64,000 nt of DNA, taken from the NCBI GenBank assembly GCA_000349905.1, contig KB722778.1:51292-115291 (forward strand). Reading direction: 5' to 3'. The notes below the pieces were generated by a model. The model worked only from the letters and a program-made list of their open reading frames with translations. It made no database searches and was not told the origin of the DNA. Source of the stretch: Volvariella volvacea V23. Its lineage: Eukaryota > Basidiomycota > Agaricomycetes > Agaricales > Pluteaceae. This document shows, piece by piece, positions 11,836 to 24,432 of this stretch; the first letter of the stretch is position 1, and each line of letters begins with the position of its first letter. Both the position numbers and the translations under genes were made by a program.

Positions 11836-13117
11836 AAGCCTTTGGGCTGACGATTGCCAATCCGCCGGACGCCAACCTTCATATAAGGCACGCAGCTAAA
11901 AACCGAAGGAAGTCGAATCAGAACAGTGGGGATGGAATGTTCCGTCAGCAAAGCTCCAATCGGTGCAATCAAGTTTCTTTGTCCGAGCCTTACTGGCACA
12001 GGGGCTTTGTGGGCGCCCATTCTTTCTCCACGTAATCCGACCGAGGGGGAGTATTTCCTAATAGGTGGTAAGATTACTGCGATAATCGGGTACGTGCGGA
12101 CACAAATCGCATGCAGGTCCATCTGAGCCATGCTCGGCGGCATCAGGACGAAAGACACGTGCCGAAAATCCTACTATATAGAGAAACAACATCCATGGAC
12201 TAAATTTTATCGCCATTTACATTACCCAGGGTTGATACCTTAATGTGCGATGGCATATCTAGGGTACACTTTGAGGGAAGGACAGCATGAATTGAACAAT
12301 GGTGGAGAATCAAGAGAGCTGTTCGGAAATGCCTGCAGGGAAAAAAAAAAGAAGACACGCGAATACCCCCATTAGCTCTAATTGGGTATTATGCTGGTAT
12401 CTATGCTACGTACACGTTTATGCATTTAACATTGGTTTTTACGACGTTTGTCATCATTGAATAAGAGAACCTGTTGGCATGCCACGGCTTTTTTCAGCCA
12501 AACTTTACTCGATCAAATGGTGAAAAGCGAAGAATATGAGGAACAAAACAAATGGCGTCGCTTACGCACATGCTCAAAATCAAACGCGAGTGAGTGCTGA
12601 CATATTCATACCATCCTTGACCAAATCGAAAGGCGTCTAGTGATTTGTTTTCGCCTGAAATAGTTCAAATCAGGATTCAGGAGCACAATACGTGTCTGGA
12701 CGACCCACATCGACGTGAGGCACGTTTGAGTCTTCTGCTCGGTTGCCAACCATGTGAGAGTGTAGGAGTCTGAAAAATAAGCGATATAAAGACCCATACA
12801 TCATTTGAGTTCTAGAGCATTTAACATATTGCTGGTTCATGGAGGTGTGCACGTCCAATTAGCCTTAAATTTCATGTAGACAGTGCGGAGACAGCGCTCA
12901 GCGCTCCCTTTATTCATTGTACGAGATAGCCTAAAGAGTGGCGATTAAAGTGTAAAAAAAAAAAAAGCGTTGTAAGAGCACCTCTAACTCATTTGCCAAC
13001 GACAGCTCCTACATCAAAGGAGCTACTATGCACGCCATGACGACAGTAAAGTGAAATGTTTTTCTGTACAAATCCTGCCTCATCGCGTTAGCAGGACGAT
13101 CGTGAGAGGTGTAAATC
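11836..13117. other. Intergenic region upstream of P450-5
   Basis: About 1.3 kb. Short open frames (11,926-12,126 and 12,606-12,858) have no recognisable motif. Two A-runs occur near 12,340 and 12,955. I see no gene, RNA or transposon end. Confidence 0.55.
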
Positions 13118-13600
13118 TTACCTCCTTCCTAAATCAAGCGCAATGTCATCCGGATCACTGACGCCCAGATTTAGTTTTCCATCTTTCGGAGAACGATTTG
13201 GGTTGAATATGTCAGCATCAGCATAAATGTGTTCGTTGTTTAAAATTGCCCTGACAAAACAAGGGTGATCAAGATTACCTCTAGCCGCCATCTGATCATG
13301 ATGGCGCAGCAAACGTAGGCAGAAGTGGGTGAATAGGCAGGGACCCAATAACCCTTGTGCAGTTCTTCAACTTCAATGAATGGGGGCCCACCTACGCCCA
13401 CAGTCAATAAAACTAGTCCGTCTGCGAGTTTGAAGCGCTTACCGAGGGCAGAAATAGGGTACCCTCCCAGAACTTTTAACGGGAGCGTACAAGTAAGGCG
13501 GTGATTTGCAACCTCTGAGGTGACCATGACCAATGATGTCGTTAACTTCGGCTTGCCTCGGGATAACACACAAGTGCAAGTATACCATTCACGAGTGTTG
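13118..13600 (-). pseudogene. P450-6, strongly decayed relic (exons 9-11)
   Basis: Read on the minus strand. The end of exon 9 is recognisable but reads KVLGGYP where KExxRWYP is expected. Exon 10 keeps EVEELHKGYWVPA before decaying. Exon 11 (about 13,118-13,250) has DGKL and DPDD but LDLGRR instead of FGFGRR and FNPNRS instead of FNPDRF. No haem-Cys exon or C-terminal exon follows at lower coordinates, and no N-terminal exons are found upstream. It is one of the older relics in the array. Confidence 0.78.
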
Positions 13601-14157
13601 TGACGATCTGTTTTTCGATGGGGTTATCAGTAAGAAGAGGAGATAGGCTCAGAATAGGTGCAGTTACCATATTAGTCCCTCCTATGCAATCCACAGCGAG
13701 GTCAATGTGTATCACTAAGTGTATGTAGGCGTCCTTACTGATAAATGCATTCTCTGCTACCCGTTTGGTTGTGCCTTCCCATTCCCCAACTTTACAGTAT
13801 TTTCTGTGGATCGTGATGCATCAGCGACGAGCAGATCAAGTCTAGTATTCCAAATCTCGTAGCGGTGCGCTTGAACTAGTCACAAAAAGGATATCAGGAT
13901 CTGTACGCAATCGGTTGAGTGATGCCACCGAAATCTGTCTTGGATACAGTACCATGTGTATTCGACCGCTTTACATAGGTTGTCCATGAATGGGCCCTGG
14001 GAGATTCAGCGCATTTTCTTCTGCACCGGATCCAAAACGCGTAATTGAAGAATGCGGATACATATAGCAACAAAAAAGGACAACAACTGTACTATACAAT
14101 GCAAATAGATTGACGAGAACGAGACAGCTAAACTGGGAACGTTGAAGGAACGACCGA
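13601..14157. other. Intergenic region, P450-6 to P450-7
   Basis: The far 5' side of relic P450-6 followed by the 3' flank of P450-7. Beyond possible decayed P450 sequence up to about 13,690, I see nothing in it. Confidence 0.5.
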
Positions 14158-16356
14158 CTAATCGTGAAAATACTCATACCCCTGGGTACGCTGAATTGCC
14201 GCCACTGCCTCCTTTGATCGAGGAACGATCTTACATTTATATGGAAGGGGTTGCCTGCAAATCGACGGGGAGTCCAATTAGACCGAAGGTACTCCAAACG
14301 AGAGAAACATACGGGTTGCTAGAAGACGTCCATTGCAGCGGTGGCTCGATAACCGTCCCGTCCTCACCGACAGGTTTTGAGATATCAAAAAGGGAAACGA
14401 AACATGCAGCTGTCATCCAAACTGACAATTCAGCGAAGTGCTTTCCAGCACAGACCCTATGCCTCGAAGATCAGGGGATAAGACAACGCAATCGACCACT
14501 CACACATACCTCCTTCCGAACCCGAAAACTATATCTTCAGGGTCTTGAATATTGGGATCAAGCTTTCCGTCTTTCAAGAAACGATCGGGGTTGAACTTGC
14601 TGGGGTTTGGGTATACAGTTTCGTCATGCAATATTCCCCTGAATAAATGGCTTCGGTCCTGATACCAACCCCACTAAGGGACGAACGCACCATATATTGG
14701 CAGAAACCATCGTATGTGCAGGGATGCAATATCCCTTATATACGTCTTCGGACTCAGTATAATGAACAACGCCTAGAATTATCACTAATTAAGCCAAGTC
14801 CTGTAGAAGCACAGCGGATATACACGTACCAAGAGGCAAAACTGGGTACCATCTCAGCATTTCTTTAATCAATGCTGAAAGGTATGGTAAAGATTCTCTG
14901 TCGTTAAAGTCTGGCAGGTGCCCAGGTTTGACGACTCGATCTATCTCAGCTTGCGCTTTCTTCAGAGCTTCGGGGTAGCACATCAGTGCGAGGACACCAT
15001 TCAAGAGGGACGAGACAGTCTGGCACCAATTTCGTCAAAATATTAGTGCGTGCTTAAGGTTGAAGCGTACAGTGTCCGTTCCGGCTGTAGGATTGAATCG
15101 CTAAGCTCTCAAGTCAATTCCGAATGCTCTGAGCCCACCTATGTACGTAGTTCCAGCCACGCGTTTTACAGTGTCCTCCCAATCTTCATTGCTCTCGCCA
15201 TGTCCAGTTTCTTGTAGTCCATCAGAAACGAGAGAATCGATTGCGCTCCCTGCGAGCTGCATATTCATCGTTATACCATCAGTCGAAGAATCGAGCTAGC
15301 GACCCACGATATCCTTCTTTGCCGCTTGATAAGGCAATTCATATCCATCCCGTGTGTATTGCCTGCACTCCCTCGCAAGGCGTTGAAAACTGGCGAATGG
15401 AACCCATTCGGGTACATATTTGAGCCAGGGTATCGCATCAACAAGGAAGCGACCCGGCACAGCGGCCTCCGAGACTGCTCTCACGGACTTATCAGGTAAC
15501 TCGACGTATGGGTCTGCTTCTTCTCGAATGTTGATTCCATACGTGATCAAAAGAATTACTTCGGCAACCATACTGACATACGTCTTGATCATTACCATTC
15601 GCGACGTTATAAGGAGGTGTGTGACTCACTGTTGGATGTGGTTCTTGAAGTCGTCTGGTTTAGCGAGAAGATTGCGCATCAAGGTATGAGTGGCTTTCAT
15701 GATGTGTGGCTTGAACTTGGATACGACAGCAGGATTGAAGGACTGGTGCATCAACTTGCGGTGTTTCCGCCTTCAAGTTGCAACATTAGCAATTGTGAAG
15801 GGATAAACACGAAACAAGACTAACCAGAGCGCTCCTGCACGAGATTGTTACTCCATAGGTGGTGGTAACCAAAGAAAGCGCAAGGCAGCACATACCATAT
15901 TCCATGAGTACAAATGTAAAGTCCCACCCCATCAGCTCGCGAACCATTATCAACCGAGGCCTTGCGAGTTGAGAGCAGGGAAAATTCAACAGAAACTAAG
16001 ATAAAACTCACCGGCTGGAATAGATAGATGAACGCCGTTCAAGCAGCTCTTCCGCCGCTGCAAAGGAGTTGAGGATGATGAGATGTTGTCCCGCCGCGTT
16101 GAGGTAAAGGATATCGGGGTCTTCAGCAAGGGATTAATGACTCATCCAAAATCGCAGTGAGTCTGCGCAAGCTGGTCTTACCGTAAACCTTTGCCCATTT
16201 TGCGTACGTCGTCCATTCATGACTTTTGGGCAAGTCTAATGCATTCCCAACTAGAAACCTTCCTTTCGGACCAGGAGGAAGGGGTAATTGTGACCACTTG
16301 CGGCGACGAAAGAAAAACAGCAGTAAGAGCGCTGAGGCAATAACTAGTGTGAGCAT
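14158..16356 (-). CDS. Cytochrome P450 monooxygenase P450-7 (intact, 512 aa)
   Basis: Thirteen exons: 16182-16356, 16012-16120, 15896-15960, 15825-15834, 15630-15770, 15308-15572, 15139-15256, 15071-15084, 14830-15019, 14691-14772, 14510-14638, 14313-14456, 14158-14254 (1,539 nt, no stop). The ATG at 16356 places the anchor just before FFFRRRK and LPLPPGPKG. The frame stays open upstream but has no ATG. Motifs: GALW on the 10-nt exon, a textbook I-helix AGTDT, ExxR KEMLR, FNPDRF, and haem loop FGFGRRVCAGKH. All catalytic features are canonical. It is expected in the ER membrane facing the cytosol, with unknown substrate. Confidence 0.93.
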
Positions 16357-16404
16357 CACTGCAGGTTTTGGAACAGCTGCGTGCGAAGTGTCCGACTCAT
16401 CGGG

Positions 16405-16412
16405 CTTATAAG
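16405..16412 (-). promoter_or_regulatory. Candidate TATA element of P450-7
   Basis: CTTATAAG, about 50 nt upstream of the ATG at 16356. Confidence 0.45.
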
Positions 16413-17114
16413 ATTCGATTTCTTTCAACTACGCAGCAAACCAATTACAACGATACATCGAGCGGACAGTTTTGACCATTGGAGGTGACACGGTAATGGA
16501 GGGGCTCAGAAGGAGACAATAAGGTCCCATCAATAGAAGCACCTCCCTCGTTGACCTAGAGAGCTTCACGGGACCCTACATTGCCTCTTCGATAACCCAA
16601 ACTCAACCGTGTCAAAAACCTCCGTGTTCTATCACCTCATAAACGACCAAAAAGTACGTTGTAAGACAACGCCGCACGGAGAGGTCTTATCGCAGAAAAC
16701 GATTTCCCGAAAGGAGAGGACAACGGCAGGGAATTTGCGAAGATTAGGCGAAATGGGGGTATCACAAGAGTCAGCAGTACGCCTGCCTCTCAGCGACCAC
16801 AGCCCCACCACTTCCTACACACAGGAACCCTGAACATAGTCCATTGTGATATGTTGACGAAGACACGGTCCAGGTAAGAAGTGGCGTCCAGCTGGTGGCT
16901 TCGGAATTCTCCGGGCCGATTTGAGTCCCGTCGCCTTGCGGAAACGCGGACTTCGGGAGCTGATACTCAACACGAGAGCACAAAAATGCTGCAGTCTAGA
17001 GATGGGACGGTTGAATCAAACGCAGAACAGTAGATTTTCTGAACAAGGCTGATTTACTTGGACTGTACATGTGAAAAGAATGCAACGATAATCGATCTTC
17101 TTGTAAATATCATC
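16413..17114. other. Intergenic region, P450-7 to P450-8
   Basis: About 700 nt between the P450-7 promoter and the 3' end of pseudogene P450-8. I see no gene or repeat in it. Confidence 0.55.
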
Positions 17115-18886
17115 TTACTCATCAAAATATTCATATCCTTCCATGCTTTGAATTGCCATAACTGCTCTATCTGACCGTGGCGCAATCTTGCACTTAAACG
17201 GAACGGGATGACTAGGGTTGATAATGTTTATACATATAATAAAATTAGGTGCGGAATGAGCTAACTCACGATACTGCAGTAGATGTCCACTCTACAGTTG
17301 GTTCAATCGTGTTCCCTTCTTCATCAAGTGGCTTGGATATATCGAATAGGGCTACAAGACATGCTATTGACATCCAGACGGACAACGAAGCGAAATGTCG
17401 GCCGGGACATATTCTGTGTCTCGCTTAACTAATAGATAGTGCGATATATGATTGCGGAACTGACCTTCTACCAAATCCGAACACAATTCGTTCAGGATCT
17501 TGAATCTCGTTGCTTAATTTTCCATTCTTCATGAACCGTTCAGGATTGAATGTACGTGGGTCTGGATAAGTGTCTTCGTTGTGAAACATGGCCCTGCACG
17601 GTATAAGCACCAGGACTCGACCAAAATTACTACGAACCAGATATTTGTGAACACTACTGAGTTTGCAGGAATCCTGTAACCATTATATACATCCTCAACA
17701 TTGGTGTAATGCGGAACACCTAGTCGAACTTGAGCTGGATTATGCAGACAGATTACTAACTCACCTAAAGGGAGAACAGGAGACCATCTAAAAATCTCCT
17801 TGACTATGGCAGATAGATACGGTAGTGATTGCTTGTCACTAAACGTCAGTAAATTTCCTGGCCTAACAATGGTGTCCATTTCAGCTTGTGCCTTTCTTAA
17901 CACGTCAGGATAGCACATGAAGGCTAAAATCCCAGTCATGACCGCAGCAACAGTCTATATGATAATTCTGAATGTTATTCAAGAAAAAAGTGACAATCGA
18001 CATATTGTTTCACTCCCAGCTTCAGGACGAATAATGAGTTAGTGTTCATTTGTTTTGCATACTGTATTGACCCTACCTCCATATAGCGTTCCTGCTACAT
18101 GCTTCACAATATTCTCCCTCTCATTCATGTCTCCACCTTCTCCCATATCCCTCAATCCATTAGAAACCAACGATCTAATACCCTTTCCAGATAACTATGC
18201 CAAAATGAGTGAAAGCATTACACTACTCCAGGCGGCGAATAACACTTACAATATCGTCTCTTACCACTTGATATGGGACCTCAACCATATCAACAGAATA
18301 TCACCTTCATTCCTTGGCTAAACGTTGAAACTCAGCAAATGGCACCCAAGAAGGGATATACTTGAGCCATGGAAAGGTATCAACAAGGAAGCGACCTGGT
18401 ATAAAGGCTTGGTTTACAGTTTTCATTGCTCTTTCCGCTAATTCAACAATCAGGTCACTTTTCGGTTGGACTTGAATCCCATAAGTGATAAGAAGAACAG
18501 CTTCGGCAGTCATGCTAACTGATTGTGTCAGCTTAACAGAAACATTAGACAAGTTTACCTACTGCCAAATATAATACCCAAAATTATCTGGTTGAGAAAG
18601 GATATTCCGCATTAGAGTATGAGTGGACTTCAGAATATGAGGTTTGAATTGTGCCACTGCATTGGAATGGAACGACTGATGCATGAATTTCCGGTGCTGT
18701 CACCTGTGAATTCGAGACTGTAAGGATGGTATGATATTAAGTTGTGCGATGACACACCAGGTTGCTCCTATCAATAAGGGATGGTCAATAATAAATATAT
18801 CTAACCCCTTTTAATACTAACCATAATCCAGAAGGCTAGATGCAAAACCCCACCCCATGAGTTCAGAAATCATGGTAAATCTGGGT
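17115..18886 (-). pseudogene. P450-8, pseudogene lacking exons 1-2, with transition-type lesions
   Basis: Exons 3-13 are present with the family's standard lengths, including the 65-nt exon 3 (18822-18886), the 10-nt exon 18758-18767 (GATW) and the 14-nt exon 18006-18019 (AGSET). The haem loop FGFGRRICPGRH and FNPERF are intact. Exons 1-2 are gone where retroelement DNA begins. Lesions: a stop at 18700-18702 (Arg codon CGA to TGA, exon 5), stops at 18307-18309 (Trp TGG to TGA) and 18301-18303 (CGA to TGA) in exon 6, and loss of the GT donor after the 14-nt exon (at instead of gt, 18004-18005). All four are C:G-to-T:A changes by comparison with paralogues. Confidence 0.9.
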
Positions 18887-18986
18887 CTACATGGCATCAG
18901 TTCACATATTCACCAGCTTCTGGTACTGCTATCCAGTTTGATAGATTTCACCTCGGTGGGCGTCTAGTTTTGTGAGCTTGACCTAA

Positions 18987-19858
18987 TGTTACGACGACGT
19001 TACCTTAACGCGTCGATCCGTTAATTTAAATGTGCGGGCGCATGTTTGACTTAAAGGCGAGTAAGATGACAAGGATGATTGGGGCCAACAAAACGTTGAG
19101 TCGATTATCCGTCAAAGGCGTTAATGAGGTAAGTCGAGATATGATTCGCACAGCGAAGTACGAGATAGATATAAGAGAGAGAACAGGAGGTTAAGCTAGA
19201 GTTCTATGCTAAAGAGGAGAGGTATTTATACTGTTTACATGCTTGACTAAGAAGGAAATGCTGTGTTCGAGTCATATGTACACGTACACTATGGACGCAT
19301 AAGCTATAGACGTGTAAGCTGTACGTGCGTACATTACTACATGGAGGAAGGTTATTGTAGTTACTGAAAGTGGTTGTAACTACTCGAAATGAAACTGAGT
19401 CCTGATAGAATGTCCGAGAGCGAGACAATAGTCCGAGAATACACAAGCTGATTTGATGGTTTCTACCCGTCGTAACACCAAGCTCACTTATATATTCATT
19501 AAAATCCATATGTACATATTTATGCTATTCCAGACTATTTTATGGGTATTTATTTATGACCTCATGATGACATCACCAGTGTCTGGTATCGCTAAGATCC
19601 CATTGGGTAGAGATAAGCTGTGAGCTGGGATGATGGCTTTAAAACTAATGACGCCACCAAGAATACCTTGATGCCCAAGACCTCCGAAAGTGGCTCAAAA
19701 GGTAATGCATCACATGGTTAAGATGTAATCCAATCTAATCTAGATTAAGTAGGCAAGTCATGTGGTCTTTGGCACTTAGAAAAAGAAAAAAAAAAGGAAA
19801 AAAAAAAAAAATTAAATAATTGATGAATAAATAGGGAATAAGGATACAATTTCTGACA
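18987..19858 (-). mobile_element. LTR-like element, inverted copy 1
   Basis: On the minus strand it starts TGTCAGAAATTGTATCC at 19858 and could end at GTAACA (18987), giving the TG...CA ends of an LTR. The first 380 or so bases match 22,038-22,420 in the opposite orientation, including a pyrimidine-rich tract and an AATATATAAGTG motif that may be its TATA. Beyond that the two copies diverge. I see no coding sequence inside and could not find a convincing 5-bp target duplication, so the 18987 end is tentative. Confidence 0.55.
19477..19858 (-). repeat. Inverted repeat, arm 1 (LTR-derived)
   Basis: Reverse complement of 22,038-22,420 with many substitutions but long identical runs, for example GCTTATCTCTACCCAATGGG in the opposite orientation. 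Arms about 2.2 kb apart. Confidence 0.85.
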
Positions 19859-20889
19859 TGGATGAATTATGAGGGAGATGGAGCTAATGAGGTGTAGTCG
19901 AAGTCTCTAAGTGTGTATAATATTAAAAAAAACAACCTTGAGTCTAGTTAGCAGTGAAAGGCTGACTGTGGGATGGCCCTGAAAACTGTGGAATATGCAT
20001 GCTCTTGAGATCTGCTTCTGAAGCACTAAAGGTAATATGCAACATGCACACAACTCCAAAAACACCCAAATCAAGCTTAAGTTCATAAGGGTGGCTAGAC
20101 TGGCATCTACTTGGCTTGATGGACTTCCTCTCAGCAATTTCCAGACAACATCCAAAGCATTGGTGACCCTGTAAATTAGATCTCCTTTGCTCATAGGTAG
20201 AATACAGGCCTTTGCACACTTAAGCTGCAAATTTCTGACCAAATAAAGCTCTATTGAACCTCAGATGGATTTTAAAAGGCACTCAGCAATGTTCTGTCTA
20301 AGAATCTGCCTGGTGCACATGCTCATGACAATGCTGAAACCCTTAGATCAATATCTAGTAGTTTACTCTTGCTCACAAATAAACTATATTCAAAACTCTT
20401 TCCAAGAAGCCAATTCTTGGGTAGACTATATCCCAAGTTACTATATGATTTGTCAAACAAAACAGCACTCAAGTTCACTCATAAAATCTGGAGACAAGAT
20501 TGCTTGATGTTTTAATCAACCTTGAAGGCCTTATATACTGAGTAGATGTACAAATAAATTAGAACTGTATAGTTCTTCACAAACAGCATCAAGGAATCTT
20601 TTATGGAATGCCATTTCTGATAGTCCATCAAATAAAATATTAAAAAAAATCAAAAGAAATAAAATAATTGAACCAAGATGAAATAAGGGATATTATTACT
20701 TTTCCAGCAAGTTTCTCTGTCACAGAAATGAGTGCAATCACATCTGCTTTGGGATTTTTGTAAACATAAGGCTACCAGGTCCAATAATACCTGAGATTAA
20801 AGTTTTCAAGATCTGGGCAAAGTTGCTAGTTTCTGAGTAGGACTCAGGGTATTATTATGAGTCTGTAATAGGAAGGTAGTGGTCCAGGA
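19859..20889. other. AT-rich, CpG-free stretch of probable retroelement origin
   Basis: No gene I can support. From about 19,900 to 20,931 I find no CpG dinucleotide, as expected of long-methylated repeat DNA. It leads directly into decayed copia sequence and is probably its unrecognisable 5' part. Confidence 0.5.
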
Positions 20890-21456
20890 AGCTTCACAAG
20901 CCTTTTTGTTATGGTAGCACATTGTGGGTGACGCATCCAATATGAGTACGCATGTCTAGCAGTCTCAGGTGACCTCCTCATAAATTGGTTTTGTTCTTAA
21001 GTGTGAAATATATGTCAAACACTCTGTTCTAAGCTTCAAACCAGGCCTGATTCCAGTACCTTCATCAAAGCTTCCTACTGAGTGATGTTTCATATGTTAT
21101 TACATATCCACTCTTAAATTTACCTAGTCAACAGACTAGAGCTCATCTCTAACTCTCCAAACAATTAGCTTTTTCATGCTATATGGTTTCTCATTCACAT
21201 GAACATATATTAAGGGTATTTTAGATGAATCCAGGTTCAGATTTATGGCTGGCCTGTCACCAGTCTCCATGCCTTTCTAGTAGCTGCGGTTTCATCAGAT
21301 CTGTTAACTCTCAAAGATACTCTCACTTACAAAGATGCTGACTGGTGGCTGGGAGCTTGCTAATATGAAGTGGAGATGCTATGCAGGCTGGGTACTTGAG
21401 AACTTGTCAACTGCCCTTGAGATACAAACATCATCAAAAGCAAGTGGGTCTTCAAG

Positions 21457-22037
21457 TTGAAGAATGACAAACAATACCACACTTGTCTAGTGGTGAGGAG
21501 TTTTATGCAGGTTGAAGGGGAGAATTACTTTGAAACCTTCAGTCCAGTCACATGCTATGAGTCCATTCTCCTTCTTCTCATGTTAGCAGCACAGGAAGAC
21601 TGGAAAATGCACTCAATGGACTTTGTTTCTGTGTTTTTGAATGACGTGCTGGACATTGACATTTATATGGAGCAACTTGAAGGTTTTGTGGCTGTGGGAC
21701 AGAAAGACAGAGTTTGTAAGTTGAAGAAGGCGATTTATGGGTTGAAACAAACAGCTAGGGTGTGGAATAACACAGTTCACATTGTCTTGCAGAAGTTGGG
21801 CTTCACTTGTACATTCTCTGGTGCTGGGGCCTATGTGTATCATCAAGGGGGGGTACTCTTATTCATCATCCTCTATGTCGACAATATCACATTATTTGGA
21901 AACCAAATCCAGTGAATCCTCCAGGTTAAGACCAAATTATCCAAGAAGTTCCAAATAACTGACCTTAGAGAAATGAAGACGTTCCTCAGCCTACAAATCA
22001 CTCACAATCACAGTGCTTGAACCATCACCATGTCAGG
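21457..22037 (+). pseudogene. Copia reverse transcriptase domain (defective)
   Basis: Matches the copia-type RVT_2 domain pattern: the palm and fingers motifs are recognisable, and the active-site box is YVDN instead of YVDD, so polymerase activity should be lost. The frame stops at 21,913-21,915 and resumes immediately with recognisable residues up to the insertion at 22,038. Confidence 0.88.
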
Positions 22038-22420
22038 TGTCAGGAATTGTATCCTTATTCCCTATTTATTCACCAATTATTTAATATTTATTTCTTTTTT
22101 CTTTTCTTTTTCTTTTCTTAAGCACCAGGGACCATGTGACTTGCTTACTTAAACCAGATTAGATTAGATAACATCTTGATCACATGATGTATTACCTTTT
22201 GAGCCACCTTCGGAGATCCTGGGCATCGAGGTATTCTCAGCGGCATCATTAGTCTTGGAGCCATCATCCCGGCTCACGGCTTATCTCTACCCAATGGGAT
22301 CTTAGCAATACCAGACACTGGTGATGTCATCATGAGGTTATAGATAGATACCCATAGAATAGTCTGGAATAGTGTAAACATATATATACGGACTCTGGTG
22401 AATATATAAGTGGGCTTGGT
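22038..22420 (+). repeat. Inverted repeat, arm 2 (LTR-derived)
   Basis: Partner of 19,477-19,858. Homology ends shortly after AATATATAAGTGGGCTTGGT, where the two copies diverge. Confidence 0.85.
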
Positions 22421-23085
22421 TGGCTCTGGGGGTTTTCCTCAGTTTTAACCTTGTCTACTTTGCTGAGCTAGCTTTGTCTCAGAGACTCCGGCGCAACCTG
22501 AACTTACAGGCTACTAAGAGGTGAGTACGCGTTGTTAGGATTCTTGTATCCATCTCGTCTCTCCTGCTGGCTGGTAGTGAGAGTTTATCGCAACCATGCC
22601 ATCGGTGATACCTGGGCACCGCCATGTGGGTGATCCCTTGTAGTAGGCCCATCTGATAACATGTAAAGATGTGTGCCGAGTAGTTGGTGTCTTCCTTTTC
22701 TTCTTTATTTATTGTCTTGCGTATCGTCTTTGGGGCCAAGCGCCCTCATCACTAACATCAGGGCTCGTAAAAGCCCTCGACATAAACACCTGACACTCAG
22801 ATGCCCACCAAGCGTCTATACTGCATCAACCAAGCGCTCACCAAGCATTTATACCATATTGACGCCCACCAAGCATCTTCATCATTTCATTTTCTTTTTC
22901 ATTTTCCTTTTTCTTTTCCATTACTCCCCTTCCATTATATCTTCGATACATAATATGTATTACCCCATTCTCCCTCTTACACATCACCCTTACCTACACA
23001 TATTCGCTCATCCATACCCTACACCCTCATCTATGATACCCCCTCCCACTCTACCCATCTCTGCTTTTCCTTTTATGGCATACCC

Positions 23086-23185
23086 NNNNNNNNNNNNNNN
23101 NNNNNNNNNNNNNNNNNNNNNNNNNNNNNNNNNNNNNNNNNNNNNNNNNNNNNNNNNNNNNNNNNNNNNNNNNNNNNNNNNNNNN
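23086..23185. other. Assembly gap of exactly 100 N
   Basis: A round-number N run, probably a scaffold gap of unknown true size, flanked by pyrimidine-rich low-complexity sequence within the inserted LTR-like element. Confidence 0.99.
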
Positions 23186-23639
23186 TTTGTTCTATATTGC
23201 ATCTGATGATTCGATCTTGTTCTAAATGGACATGTGTCGAGTCAGAAGATCAGTTATGACTTCATATGACTCTGTTCCCTTTCCACATTAACTGCACATA
23301 ACATGGGCTTACGTGTACATGCCAACCCAGCTTACATATCCCTGGTCTGTGCGCTACACTCTTCGCTCAGGACTCCCACTTTCTTACTTTCATTCTTACC
23401 CCCCACTTCTCTCCACCCAAGAGATTATATCCCTTTATTTATCTTTATTTATCTTCAAGTAATATATATACTGTACTGCTCTTGCCACCTATTCCCCAGC
23501 TTTAAAGATTCTTTGCTTGGGAATAGGTAAGCAACTAGGAGCTAGTCTCTTCTTCACACTTTACTTACTATTCTTTGCTTGGGAATAGAATCTGAGTATT
23601 TGCTTTTTCCACAACACACCATTGACTAACAGAAATACC

Positions 23640-24421
23640 TTAGCGACATTCTCACTCACTTTCAAATGGTCAATTCCAACCCCATCCCCACTCCTCTACC
23701 TCCTGGTACATCATTTATCAAGTATGATGGGAATGCTACTGCCCAAGCTCACCAACACTATTAGTCCCTGATTGGCAGCCTCCTCTATGCTGCAATGGGG
23801 ACACACCCTGACATCACCTTTGCTGTCATCAAACTCACCCAATTCTCATCAAACCCATCTGGAATTCACCTTGCAGCAGCCTGACACATTTTACAATACA
23901 TAAAGGGCACCACTAACTATGGTATCAAGTACAATGGCCTTGACATCATCTCACTCCACTGCTACTCAGACTCAGACCATGCCGGCAACCTGACTGATCA
24001 CAAGTCCACCTCTGGATTTGTATTCTACCTCACTGGTGCCCCAATAACCTGGCAGTCTCACAAGCAGAAGACTGTTGCATACTTGTCGACTGAAGCCAAA
24101 TATGTAGCTCTCGCCGAAGCCTCGAAACAAGCCAACTGGTACTGCAATATCTTCTTGGAACTCAAAATCCCCCTTACCACCATCAAGATCTTAGGAAACA
24201 ACAAGGGGTCAGTCGACCTCACAACAACCTACAGCATTGAGAAGCACTCTAAACACATTGACATCAAGCATCACTACATAAGAGAAGTTGTCGAATGTGG
24301 TATTGCCTTGGTCACCTGGATCCTCACAGGGAACAACATCACAGACATCTGCACGAAGTCCCTCACTTCACCACTCTTCAACAAGTTTGTAGCCTGCCTC
24401 AGTTTCATGACAGTTGGTTGA
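23640..24421 (+). pseudogene. Copia pol C-terminus: end of RT and RNase H (defective)
   Basis: Encodes the distal part of a copia polyprotein, including the SLLYAAMGTHPDI-like region, YSDSDHAGN with the RNase H acidic residue, and LSTEAKYVALAEA. Stops interrupt it near 23,759 and 23,881. The terminal 112-residue segment (24,083-24,421) is open. It stops just before the polypurine tract. Confidence 0.88.
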
Positions 24422-24432
24422 TCAAAGGGGGG

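Larger units (their letters stand above)
22038..23631 (+). mobile_element. LTR-like element inserted in copia pol, copy 2 (contains the assembly gap)
   Basis: Starts TGTCAGGAATTGTATCC at 22038 and ends near CTAACA at 23631, interrupting the copia frame, which is recognisable on both sides (TITMSG before, YLSDILTHFQM after). Its first 380 bp are the inverted partner of 19,477-19,858. Unlike the host copia relic it still has frequent CpGs, so it is the younger insertion. Internal direct copies of TTCTTTGCTTGGGAATAG lie near 23,509 and 23,571. With 100 N inside, its true length and any coding content are unknown. Confidence 0.6.

Noticed and set aside
19204..19509. 101-codon minus-strand frame in LTR copy 1
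   Set aside because: It spans the presumed LTR promoter and leader, begins inside the repeated arm, and has no protein-like pattern.
19907..20507. Open frames of 80-111 codons in the CpG-free stretch
   Set aside because: AT-rich, no recognisable gag or pol motif; they probably arose by decay of retroelement sequence.
22673..23206. 177-codon frame running through the N gap
   Set aside because: Its length depends on translating the unknown bases, and the rest is low-complexity pyrimidine-rich sequence.
22038..23631. Five-base target duplication around the inserted LTR-like element
   Set aside because: The flanking pentamers I could define (tcagg and gaaat) do not match, so the exact ends remain unproven.
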